This document shows, piece by piece, positions 5,971-12,496 of a stretch of 13,912 bases of DNA. A program made the translations under genes and the position numbers. This DNA comes from Firm-08 sp045546995. GTDB taxonomy: Bacteria > Bacillota > Clostridia > Oscillospirales > QAKW01. The stretch is from the NCBI GenBank assembly GCA_045546995.1, contig JAZQDW010000003.1:1-13912 (forward strand), in the 5' to 3' direction. The notes under the pieces were generated by a model, which was given only the letters and a program-made list of their open reading frames with translations, did not search any database and was not told where the DNA came from. The number at the start of each line of letters is the position of its first letter. Position 1 is the first letter of the stretch.

Positions 5971-7137
5971 TCATTTTACAATAAAATTATCACTTCTTGT
6001 CGTGGTTGCCGGCGGCGCCGGATCCGGATTGCGGTCTGCAATGCCCAGCGCATCCTCCGGCCGCATCCAGGGACGGTTTTGAATGGCGCTGGTCTCCTCG
6101 TGGGTCAAAATACCCTCATAGGCCGTCAAACTGCGACGGATAAATCCGTCACTGACACAAGCCTCTTTCAAACCGTTATTCAAAATATTCAACAACATCG
6201 GCAAGGTCTCCGCCGCCAGCGCCACCGTGGTGGAATGGGCCACGGCGCCGGGAATGTTGCTGACGCAATAGTGGACGACACCATTCACTACGTAACGGGG
6301 ATTGTTGTGGTGGGTCTCGTGGCTGGACTCAATGGCGCCGGGATCATCATTGGAGATGTCCACCAGCACGCTGCCCGGCTCCATCAGCTTGAGCATTTCT
6401 TTATCAATCAGAAAATCCTTGCGCTGTTTGGGCCACTTAACGCAGTTGATCACCATATCCGTCTGCGGCAACACGGTGGCAATGGTCTCCTTGGTGCAAA
6501 ACATCGTGTCGATCTTGTTTTGATATTGCTCACCCAACTTTTTGAGCACACCGACGTTGATGTCCATCACCGTTACGTGCGCGCCCAACCCGTACAAAAC
6601 GGACAGCGCCCCCTGCCCCACGATGCCGCCGCCCAAAATGAGTACGTTCATTCCCGGCGCTCCGGCAAATCCACCTACGAATTTTCCCTTGCCACCGTTG
6701 ATGGTCAGCATAGATTCCAGACCGAACAGGGCGCCCTGTTTACCGGCGGCCTCACAATTGGGCGAACCGTACCGGTGACTGTCCTCTGCCGTAATAGCAA
6801 TACACCCACTGTCCAGAATGGCCTGTACCTCTTCGGGATGCCCCGCGGGATGAATACAGCAATAGATCATCTGCCCTTTCCGCAAATAAGAATACTCCGA
6901 GGCCTCGATCTCCTTGACCTTGGCCAGAAAATCGCATTTCTCCCACATCTCTGCGGCCGTGTCCACCAGCGTGGCCCCCGCCTTTTCGTAAGCGGCATCC
7001 GCAAAACAGCTTCCCTCACCGGCGCCCTTCTGCACCAACACGGTATGCCCTGCGCCGACGATGCTTGCCACCTCCACCGGAGTACAGATGACCCGATTTT
7101 CACCCTCTTTAATATCTTTCAAAACACCAAAAATCAT
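5971..7137 (-). CDS. ald: Alanine dehydrogenase family NAD-dependent enzyme
   Basis: A 388-residue cytoplasmic enzyme of the alanine dehydrogenase/PNT family, expected to interconvert L-alanine and pyruvate plus ammonia with NAD(H). Seen: IFGVLKDIKEGENRV with Arg15, AKVKE with Lys75, CIHPAG with His96, the Rossmann motif LILGGGIVGQGA (166-177) with Asp192 closing the next strand, VDISNDDPG (259-267) where the family has the catalytic Asp, and NGVVHYCVSNIPGAVAHST (285-303), the family signature. Arg15, Lys75 and His96 match the numbering known for bacterial Ald. Oddities: the usual IDQGG reads NDDPG, the region after residue 115 (TAEDSHRYGSPN) departs from the common YETV version, and there is a low-complexity tail PDPAPPATTTRS (371-382). 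A related opine- or lysine-type dehydrogenase remains possible. It is the first gene of the ald-capA unit and is divergent from a LysR gene. Confidence 0.78.
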   Translation of the reverse strand: MIFGVLKDIKEGENRVICTPVEVASIVGAGHTVLVQKGAGEGSCFADAAYEKAGATLVDTAAEMWEKCDFLAKVKEIEASEYSYLRKGQMIYCCIHPAGHPEEVQAILDSGCIAITAEDSHRYGSPNCEAAGKQGALFGLESMLTINGGKGKFVGGFAGAPGMNVLILGGGIVGQGALSVLYGLGAHVTVMDINVGVLKKLGEQYQNKIDTMFCTKETIATVLPQTDMVINCVKWPKQRKDFLIDKEMLKLMEPGSVLVDISNDDPGAIESSHETHHNNPRYVVNGVVHYCVSNIPGAVAHSTTVALAAETLPMLLNILNNGLKEACVSDGFIRRSLTAYEGILTHEETSAIQNRPWMRPEDALGIADRNPDPAPPATTTRSDNFIVK

Positions 7138-7142
7138 ATCAA

Positions 7143-7188
7143 TATGCGCCTTTCTTCAAATTATTTTAATTATATTATGAGGCGCATA
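7143..7188. promoter_or_regulatory. Split inverted repeat TATGCGCCT/AGGCGCATA flanking the ald start region
   Basis: TATGCGCCT (7143-7151) and AGGCGCATA (7180-7188) are exact inverted copies 28 bp apart. The right arm lies in the spacer between the ald -35 and -10, and the left arm lies in the ald leader just before the ribosome binding site. This is a candidate operator, possibly for the divergent LysR protein (inference). As RNA the arms would also form a leader stem only if transcription began upstream of the predicted start. Confidence 0.5.
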
Positions 7189-7197
7189 TATTGTAAA
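7169..7197 (-). promoter_or_regulatory. Consensus promoter of the ald-capA unit
   Basis: On the minus strand, TTTACA (7192-7197) and a perfect TATAAT (7169-7174) are 17 bp apart. This gives a leader of about 25 bases before the ald ATG, with GAAAGG as the ribosome binding site about 11 bases before the start codon. Confidence 0.7.
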
Positions 7198-7219
7198 ATT
7201 CATATTTGTATGGTAAAAT
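7191..7219 (+). promoter_or_regulatory. Putative promoter of the LysR gene, overlapping the ald -35
   Basis: TTGTAA (7191-7196) and TAAAAT (7214-7219) are 17 bp apart on the plus strand. Its -35 covers the same base pairs as the ald -35 (7192-7197), so polymerase could occupy only one promoter at a time. Confidence 0.55.
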
Positions 7220-7240
7220 ATTGAATAGATTCAATATTTT
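7215..7240. promoter_or_regulatory. Perfect 26-bp dyad over the LysR start site
   Basis: AAAATATTGAAT (7215-7226) and ATTCAATATTTT (7229-7240) are exact inverted copies with an AG centre. The dyad begins in the -10 of the LysR promoter, covers the expected transcription start and ends directly before GGAGG. It is a likely autoregulatory operator, or a hairpin that affects translation. Confidence 0.6.
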
Positions 7241-7250
7241 GGAGGAACCT

Positions 7251-8135
7251 ATGACACAAGCATCCATCGAATGTTTTTTGGCGATCTGCCGCCACAAAAC
7301 CGTCAGCAAGGCGGCACAACATCTGTATATTACCCAGTCCTCTCTCAGCATCCGGCTAAAGACACTGGAAAGCGAGCTGGGCGGCGCCCTGTTTTTCAGA
7401 AAAAACGGTAGCCGCGAAATGGCCCTGACCCCCGCCGGCAAAAAGCTCTACGAGCTTGCCCTGCAGTATGAGGAGATCGTATCCCAAATGCAGCAGGTCT
7501 GCACGCCGCACGCCACGCCGCTGCGGGTTTCCGCCATCAATAGCCTGGGCACCTACCTTTTTCCCGAGGTTTACGAATATTTTTTGCAAAATCATCCCCA
7601 ATACAGCCTGGAGATCCAGGATATGGAACGGGAAAGCGCAGAAAGCAGTCTGCAATCCGGCTTGACCGATCTGGCCTTCACTTCCGGCAAAACCACCCAT
7701 TCCGGGCTGTTGCAAACACCGGTATTTTGCGAACCGATGGTATTGCTTTGCGGCCCCAAGCTCTCCCTCTCTGCCCCCATTGACACTGCCGCGCTGACAG
7801 AGTGTAAGGAGGCGTATATCGAATGGAGCCGCCCCTTTGCCCTGTGGCATCAGGAGCAGTTTCCCCACACCACACCGCAGATCAGCGTTTCCATTATGGC
7901 ACAGCTTGAACAGTTTATGAAAAAGGGCGATTATTGGTCCATCGTTCCCATCAGCGTGGCCGAAGGCTTATCGGAAACCTGTAAAGTAAATATTCTTGAC
8001 ACATCTTTTCCCTTGCCCGAACGGGAGATCTCCGTATTGACAGCCACCACCCACCCGGGCGATGCCATCCGGCAATTTCTGCAATGCCTTCATACCGTCC
8101 TCGGCGCCCATCCCGCCCTCCGTTCGCTGCTGTAA
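7251..8135 (+). CDS. LysR-family transcriptional regulator
   Basis: A 294-residue LTTR. The N-terminal winged helix-turn-helix is plain: residues 1-60 with IECFLAICRHKTVSKAAQHL and YITQSSLSIRLKTLESELG, then FFRKNGSREMALTPAGKKLY at 48-67. The rest (about 88-294) is the periplasmic-binding-protein-like effector domain. The start at 7251 has GGAGG at 7241-7245, seven bases upstream; an upstream in-frame ATG at 7206 would place the promoter and dyad inside the gene. It is transcribed away from ald-capA with overlapping promoters, the classic arrangement in which an LTTR controls the divergent gene, so an alanine- or amino-acid-responsive regulator of ald is the simplest reading (inference). The effector is not readable from sequence. 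Confidence 0.93.
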   Translation: MTQASIECFLAICRHKTVSKAAQHLYITQSSLSIRLKTLESELGGALFFRKNGSREMALTPAGKKLYELALQYEEIVSQMQQVCTPHATPLRVSAINSLGTYLFPEVYEYFLQNHPQYSLEIQDMERESAESSLQSGLTDLAFTSGKTTHSGLLQTPVFCEPMVLLCGPKLSLSAPIDTAALTECKEAYIEWSRPFALWHQEQFPHTTPQISVSIMAQLEQFMKKGDYWSIVPISVAEGLSETCKVNILDTSFPLPEREISVLTATTHPGDAIRQFLQCLHTVLGAHPALRSLL

Positions 8136-8159
8136 ACCTTCCCTTTTTCCTATAGTTAA

Positions 8160-8194
8160 AAACCGGCTTTCCTGCGTTGTAGGAAAGCCGGTTT
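8160..8194. terminator. Bidirectional terminator between LysR and GNAT genes
   Basis: AAACCGGCTTTCCT (8160-8173) pairs perfectly over 14 bp with AGGAAAGCCGGTTT (8181-8194) around GCGTTGT. The plus side has only a short T run. The minus side (GGTTTTTAA) is better, so it suits the convergent GNAT gene ending at 8207 as well as LysR. Confidence 0.8.
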
Positions 8195-8206
8195 CAATTG
8201 TACCGA

Positions 8207-8743
8207 TTATTGCAGACCCAATTGCTGTAATACTGCCTGCCAACGCTCTGCGTAATCCGGCTCGCTGTCCGTATCGGGGGTAAAGCCGGCCTTCAGATAG
8301 GTCTTGATGGCGGCCAGACGCCAGTCATCGGTGGTCAGATGGGCGGTCTCCATTCCCTCCCGCTTCAGCGTTGCCACCGCCAAAAGGTTGAGCATATGCC
8401 CCAAACCTCTGCCACGGTAATCCGGCTTGGCGGCCACCATGTGGATATATCCCGCCTTGGTGGCGTAATCACAAATTACCGTCAGCGTTGCGGCGGGGGC
8501 GCCGTCCACCAACAGAAAATAACACAATTTTTCGTCGTAATTCGGACGGGAGGTCATGGTCTTTTCATAATAAGCCTCATCCAAAACCTGCTTGCCGTCC
8601 TGCGCCATATATCCCACGATATCCAACCACGCCTGCACCCCGTCCTTCAGTTGGGGCAAGGTAGCCACAGTCACTCCTGTGGGCAGTGTCGGCATAGGAG
8701 TCTCCGGCCCGTCGTTTTTCCAGTACATTACCAGTTGTTTCAT
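8207..8743 (-). CDS. GNAT-family N-acetyltransferase
   Basis: A 178-residue GCN5-related acetyltransferase that would move an acetyl group from acetyl-CoA to an amine. Seen: the central strand AATLTVI (84-90), GYIHMVAAKPDYRGRGLG (98-115) holding the acetyl-CoA pyrophosphate loop RGRGLG, the helix LLAVATLKREGM (120-131) and the closing LAAIKTYLKAGFTPD (143-157), the usual motif B/C end. The start at 8743 was chosen for GGAGG nine bases upstream; an in-frame upstream start at 8770 has no such site. No convincing promoter is visible in the 57 bases between the start and the MITE-like element at 8801, so that insertion may have changed its expression. The substrate is unknown. Confidence 0.88.
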   Translation of the reverse strand: MKQLVMYWKNDGPETPMPTLPTGVTVATLPQLKDGVQAWLDIVGYMAQDGKQVLDEAYYEKTMTSRPNYDEKLCYFLLVDGAPAATLTVICDYATKAGYIHMVAAKPDYRGRGLGHMLNLLAVATLKREGMETAHLTTDDWRLAAIKTYLKAGFTPDTDSEPDYAERWQAVLQQLGLQ

Positions 8744-8800
8744 TGTCTTGTTCCTCCACATTGGCGCCACTTTGCTTTGGTATGCAAAGCCATTTTGCTC

Positions 8801-9153
8801 TAGGGTAGCGCGAATTATTCGAACCCGCCTGAAAGCCGCGTATTACGGCGCTTTTCATACTTTTACGGCGAGTCGCCGCTGACAAGTCGACTTGTTTTCG
8901 AGTACCTGTTATTGGTACTCGAGGGAAAAACGGGTTGCCCTCCGCAAGGAGGGCGCCAGCCCATCTGCAGAAAAGAAGAACAAAAATCACCACAAATCCG
9001 TGGCTTTCAGGTCACAGATTTTTAAAAGAGCGGATTTTTGTTCAGTCAAGGCATAAAGCGCAGTCAATACTGCCGTATTGGCGAGCATTTTAACACAGAA
9101 TGAGCGAAAATCCGCCTTTTAAAAACGGAGTTCGGATATTTCGCGCTACCCTA
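8801..9153. mobile_element. MITE-like element, 353 bp, with 24-bp terminal inverted repeats
   Basis: TAGGGTAGCGCGAA.. (8801-8824) recurs inverted at 9130-9153 with two mismatches in 24. Each end finishes in TA, which would fit a TA target duplication of the IS630/Tc1-mariner kind (inference). There is no coding sequence inside. It is instead full of stems: CGGCG-agt-CGCCG (8866-8878), the palindrome ACAAGTCGACTTGT (8882-8895), TCGAGTACC / GGTACTCGA (8898-8922), GCCCTCC-gcaa-GGAGGGC (8937-8954), and GAACAAAAATC / GATTTTTGTTC (8978-9043), which encloses a smaller imperfect hairpin. It fills nearly all the space between the GNAT start and the GH39 stop, ending 21 bases from the latter. No transposase is present, so it would need one supplied elsewhere. 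Confidence 0.65.
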
Positions 9154-9174
9154 CGCAAAGGGTTGTATGTCTTT

Positions 9175-10485
9175 TTACCATTCAATCAGCATTACGGTAT
9201 TGTTTTCGATAAAATCGGCGTGGGGCGCCCAGGCCAATACACCGGGCTCGCCCAGGGTATAAATACGGGCGTCTTTTATGTCCGTACCGTCAATTACGAG
9301 GGGATGGGTTTTGCCGGTGAGGTTGGAGAGCAACAGGGCGTGACGGTTGCCGTCGGTGGCGCCCACACAATACAAGCGTTGCTCGTCACATTCCGTTTTG
9401 ATCTGGGTGCCCAGTTGATACAGCCGGTTAAAGGCCGCCAGGGCGTAATAGGCGTGGATCGGCTTGTGGGTTTTGATGTCGAACAGAGGACAGTAGGGCG
9501 CCGTGTTGGTACGCATATCGTAGATCATGGCGGCATCGGTGTGTCCGTGTTGCAGTGCGATGATCATCGCCGCTACCTCGGCACTGTGGTGGGCGGTGCC
9601 GAATTCGGTAACGTAGGGATCCCATTCGTTGAGATGTGTCTCCAATCCACCGTATCCCAGTTTTTTGAGCTCTTCGTGGAGCCACTGATCCATTACCGCC
9701 GCACGGGTGACGTCGGTGTAGGTGTGCCAGGAGAAAAAGTCGATGGGAGAGCCGTGGGCCTTGATATACTCAAAAAAGCCGTAGAAAAAGTGCATCAGAT
9801 TGTTCTCGTGATCGGTGGGAGGGACGGTGCCGGGGAGATTGGTTTCGGGATCGATCTTCACCTTGGGAGCAATGGCGTAAAAGCCGCAGGAAGCATAGCC
9901 GCCGATCTTAAGATGGGGGAAGCATTTTTTTAGGTGCTTGGCGGTCACGTCGTAAAGATGATAATATTCCTCGTCGGTGCCGCACCACATCATCTGATTT
10001 TGTACTTCGGGCTCGTTCCAGATCTCCCAATAACGGATGTTATAGTGATAGCCGTCAGCCCATCCTTGGGTGTAGTGACGAATGATATGTTCACAAATGC
10101 GGGCCCATTTTTCGGGATCTTGGGGCGGGAAGGTGCGATAGGGCTTGATATAGGCGTGATTTTCAATGGTGATGCCCAAACGGTAGTAGGGCTCCACTCC
10201 GGCTTCAACGATCGCTTTCAACAGATGATCGGTGAAGGTGAAATCGTAGTTTGCGGGATCGGTTTCGTCCGCCTCAAAATTGCGGAAAATGTTGGGAATA
10301 TCCACAAACCGTCCGCCGCCGAATACCCCGCCCACATCGTGAAGTCTGGAAAAGGGGATGCCGGCTTCCGTCATATAATGGAAATATTCCGTCAGATCCT
10401 TGCCGCCGATGGGAGGCTGACCGCCGCCGTGTAAGGGCTTGATTGCTTTTACAATTTTGGAATGATCTACCTGAATGGTTGCCAT
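9175..10485 (-). CDS. GH39-like glycoside hydrolase (clan A)
   Basis: A 436-residue retaining glycoside hydrolase with a (beta/alpha)8 barrel. Seen: PLHGGGQPPIGG (18-28), FSRLHDVGG (45-53), PYYRLG (99-104), YWEIWNEPE (152-160) with Glu158 as probable acid/base, FFSWHTYTD (250-258) and LETHLNEWDP (281-290) with Glu287 as probable nucleophile, then a short beta domain (about 360-436). The motif order fits GH39, whose known members are beta-xylosidases and alpha-iduronidases; another clan-A family is possible. There is no signal peptide, so it should act on imported oligosaccharides in the cytoplasm. The start at 10485 has AAGGAGG eight bases upstream, overlapping the end of the nitrilase gene. 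It is the second gene of the nitrilase-GH39 operon. No clear terminator follows before the MITE-like element. Confidence 0.78.
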   Translation of the reverse strand: MATIQVDHSKIVKAIKPLHGGGQPPIGGKDLTEYFHYMTEAGIPFSRLHDVGGVFGGGRFVDIPNIFRNFEADETDPANYDFTFTDHLLKAIVEAGVEPYYRLGITIENHAYIKPYRTFPPQDPEKWARICEHIIRHYTQGWADGYHYNIRYWEIWNEPEVQNQMMWCGTDEEYYHLYDVTAKHLKKCFPHLKIGGYASCGFYAIAPKVKIDPETNLPGTVPPTDHENNLMHFFYGFFEYIKAHGSPIDFFSWHTYTDVTRAAVMDQWLHEELKKLGYGGLETHLNEWDPYVTEFGTAHHSAEVAAMIIALQHGHTDAAMIYDMRTNTAPYCPLFDIKTHKPIHAYYALAAFNRLYQLGTQIKTECDEQRLYCVGATDGNRHALLLSNLTGKTHPLVIDGTDIKDARIYTLGEPGVLAWAPHADFIENNTVMLIEW

Positions 10486-10498
10486 AGTATTATCCTCC

Positions 10499-11299
10499 TT
10501 ATTTGTTGAACACGGCGGGGCGGAGACCGTCGTTTACAAAATCATCATTGCGGATCATACCGCCGCCGAAGCCGGCAGGGCGCATATACTTCCACTTCGG
10601 GTCAACGTCGGCGGTGATATGCCCTGTCTTTTTGCCCATATCCTCCAAAATTTGTCCGTCAGGGGATACGATCATAGAGCAACCGCCTCGCTCGTCGGTG
10701 TCCATAGAATAGGAGGAACGGGCCACGTAGGCGTTACAGCGAAAGGCGGTCAGCTTGGCCTGGGCCCGAATGATGTCGGTACGCTCCCCCCGCTGATAGC
10801 CGGGAATGAGAATAATATCCGGCTTTTGGGCGGCGATATACTCGATCTGTTCGTTAAAATATACGTCATAGCAGGTCATAAAGGCAAAGCGGATACCGCC
10901 CACCTCACACACGCAGGCGCCTTCTCCGTAGGCCACTTTCAATGCCACCTCCGAGGGCGGCAGATGGATCTTGTCATACACGAAGGCTACCTCGCCTGCG
11001 GGATCAAATAAATACGTGCTGTTTTTGCGCTGTCCTTGCCGTTCTTCCAACACGTTGATGGCCACAAAGGCCCCTTTTTCTTTGGCAACGGCAGCGGCCT
11101 GCTGCAGCATTTCTTTGGCCCGAGGCATGGCTTTGATCTCACTTGCCGCATCGGATATACCGCCGGCGTTGGAGTATTCGGGCAGCACGATCAGCGCCCC
11201 CGCCTCTACCTTTTTCATCTCATCCAGCAAAAATTCTGCAATGGTCGCATCCGGTGCCTCCCCTGCAAAATAGGGCGGCTGTACCACGGTAATCTTCAT
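10499..11299 (-). CDS. Nitrilase-superfamily carbon-nitrogen hydrolase
   Basis: A 266-residue cytoplasmic amidohydrolase of the nitrilase superfamily, which cleaves C-N bonds of amides or carbamoyl groups through a Glu-Lys-Cys triad. Seen: IVLPEYSN with Glu41, YDKIHLPPSE with Lys110 and a second acid at Glu117, FMTCYDVYF with Cys143, and the C-terminal MIVSPDGQIL (209-218) strand turn. It is close to the usual length of the single-domain family. The start at 11299 has GAGGG seven bases upstream. The stop is 13 bases before the GH39 start, so the two are cotranscribed. The pairing suggests a substrate carrying both a sugar bond and an amide (inference). The exact branch (omega-amidase-like, carbamoylase-like) cannot be told by eye. 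Confidence 0.88.
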   Translation of the reverse strand: MKITVVQPPYFAGEAPDATIAEFLLDEMKKVEAGALIVLPEYSNAGGISDAASEIKAMPRAKEMLQQAAAVAKEKGAFVAINVLEERQGQRKNSTYLFDPAGEVAFVYDKIHLPPSEVALKVAYGEGACVCEVGGIRFAFMTCYDVYFNEQIEYIAAQKPDIILIPGYQRGERTDIIRAQAKLTAFRCNAYVARSSYSMDTDERGGCSMIVSPDGQILEDMGKKTGHITADVDPKWKYMRPAGFGGGMIRNDDFVNDGLRPAVFNK

Positions 11300-11341
11300 A
11301 TATTTTCCCTCTTTTTCATTGATACTGTAGCGTTTCGATGT

Positions 11342-11356
11342 GTAAAGTTTCTTTAC
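11342..11356. repeat. GTAAAG-ttt-CTTTAC hairpin
   Basis: A perfect six-pair stem with a TTT loop in the leader of the nitrilase gene, followed by CCTTACGCC. It resembles the dyads at 1291-1310 and 13619-13638. Confidence 0.4.
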
Positions 11357-11372
11357 CTTACGCCAATCCTAT

Positions 11373-11424
11373 TTACCATTTGGTCAGCAATACGGTGTCC
11401 TTTTCGATATAATCGGCTCTGACC
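11373..11424 (-). pseudogene. Remnant of the 3' end of a second GH39-type gene
   Basis: Read on the minus strand, this stretch translates as ..RADYIEKDTVLLTKW followed by TAA. The intact GH39 gene ends in ..HADFIENNTVMLIEW and TAA. By hand, 37 of 46 bases agree between 11373-11418 and 9175-9220, and both end in a Trp codon plus TAA. Beyond about 11424 the similarity fades and a promoter lies at 11453-11481, so only the last 15-17 codons are left. It looks like the scar of a deleted paralogue that once lay directly upstream of the nitrilase gene, or of a local duplication. Confidence 0.7.
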
Positions 11425-11452
11425 GACGGACACCGGGCGCTTTCCTGCCCAA

Positions 11453-11481
11453 ATTATAACACGGTGATATCCCGATTGCAA
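11453..11481 (-). promoter_or_regulatory. Consensus promoter of the nitrilase-GH39 operon
   Basis: On the minus strand, TTGCAA (11476-11481) and a perfect TATAAT (11453-11458) are 17 bp apart. The start site would be near 11446, giving a leader of about 145 bases that includes the GH39 tail remnant and the GTAAAG hairpin. Confidence 0.65.
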
Positions 11482-11484
11482 CAT

Positions 11485-11511
11485 AAAAAACGCCCTGTAC
11501 AGGGCGTTTTT
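11485..11511. terminator. Terminator after the DUF4097 gene
   Basis: CGCCCTGTACAGGGCG (11491-11506) is a perfect palindrome flanked by six A (11485-11490) and a T run (11507-11511). It ends the minus-strand operon finishing at 11531. The symmetric flanks would also work on the plus strand. Confidence 0.88.
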
Positions 11512-11530
11512 GGATACTTAATATAACAAT

Positions 11531-12496
11531 TTAATTTAACAGGCTGATATCGATGTTTCCCGTCGAGGTGATAATCTCACACCGACCGCCCTTTACCGTC
11601 TTGGGCACGTTGATCCGCCCGGTGGCGCTGTCGGTGATAAACACCTTTTCGCTCCGTAGCGAACCGCTGACGTTTCCGGTGCTCGTCTCCACCGACAAAG
11701 CGGCCGCATCGCTGTTTTCAAAGGTCACGTTACCCGTACTGCTGCGCGCTGTCAGCGTACCGTCCACCGTCACACGCACCAGATGCTTATTGCCTGTGCT
11801 GCTTTCCAGCTCCAACGCGCCGCAATGGACGTCCGTCATACACAAATCACCGGTATCGGTGGCAAAGCCGAGCTTGCCTTTCGTTTCAATGCGCTCCGCC
11901 CATACGTTGCCGGTGTCGGTGGCCAGATTGGCCTGCCCCAGCGTAACGTCCTCCAAACGAATATCGCCGGTGCTCGTCGCCACGTTGACGGACGTAACGA
12001 CATCCGCTCGACTTTCAATGTCAGCGGTGTCAGCGCTGATGTTGATCGTTTCAAATACAAAGGCGTCACTTACGGTGATATCTCCCGTATCGGTCTCCAC
12101 CGTAAGCCGGTCATACTCCATTTCGGGCAGATATACCGTCACCTCGGTTTTTCCGAAGGAAATGCCGAGGTACTCGTACCATTTCCGTGTATCCGTCAAT
12201 CGGATGACCAGCGTATCCTGCGCCACCTCAACCGTATGCGGCATCTTTTTTCTTTCCTGACAGACCACCCGACACACACCGTCGTCGGCTGGCAAAATAT
12301 CGATTTTCGCCGTGTCCTCCTCGATGGAGATCTGCGTAAAGGCGGTTTCTGCCTGATAGGCGTTGGTAATGATATCCTCGGTGCCCAGCTTGCTGAAATC
12401 CCAGTCGGCAACCATCATCGCCACGGCAAATAACAGCGCTCCCAGCGCCACCAATGCCGCCGCAACGATCATCCAAATTTTTTCGCCTTTGCTCAT
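11531..12496 (-). CDS. DUF4097-type beta-helix membrane protein
   Basis: A 321-residue protein with a short cytoplasmic N-terminus (MSKGEK), one membrane helix (about 7-30) and an exported part. From residue 130 on it shows a regular repeat of about 19-20 residues, each turn carrying a [TS]-[DS]-T-G-[DN]-[IVL] word: residues 135, 155, 174, 193, 213, 232, 252, 271, 290 and 310. This ladder is typical of the DUF4097 (putative adhesin) right-handed beta-helix family. Bulky CxxxC residues 75-79 lie before the helix. The start at 12496 has GGAGG seven bases upstream and shares an ATGA overlap with the stop of the DUF1700 gene, so translation is coupled. It is the last gene of the PadR-DUF1700-DUF4097 operon. 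A role in envelope stress or surface sensing is inferred from that common trio; the ligand is unknown. Confidence 0.88.
   Translation of the reverse strand: MSKGEKIWMIVAAALVALGALLFAVAMMVADWDFSKLGTEDIITNAYQAETAFTQISIEEDTAKIDILPADDGVCRVVCQERKKMPHTVEVAQDTLVIRLTDTRKWYEYLGISFGKTEVTVYLPEMEYDRLTVETDTGDITVSDAFVFETINISADTADIESRADVVTSVNVATSTGDIRLEDVTLGQANLATDTGNVWAERIETKGKLGFATDTGDLCMTDVHCGALELESSTGNKHLVRVTVDGTLTARSSTGNVTFENSDAAALSVETSTGNVSGSLRSEKVFITDSATGRINVPKTVKGGRCEIITSTGNIDISLLN

Noticed and set aside
6079..7224. Plus-strand frame of 381 codons opposite ald
   Set aside because: Antisense shadow rich in His, Gln and Arg with no ribosome binding site; the ald strand has all family motifs.
7215..7240. 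Classical LysR T-N11-A box at the 26-bp dyad
   Set aside because: A T-N11-A can be found inside, but the dyad has an even-length centre so the box is not symmetric with it; the AT-rich sequence makes such a match likely by chance.
8744..8800. Promoter for the GNAT gene
   Set aside because: Only weak hexamers were found; the GCTTTG..CAAAGC stem (8774-8790) is visible but no -35/-10 pair with acceptable spacing.
8801..9153. Possible small protein gene or riboswitch inside the element
   Set aside because: No frame with a start and ribosome binding site fits, and I recognise no riboswitch core; the terminal inverted repeats explain the block better as a mobile element.
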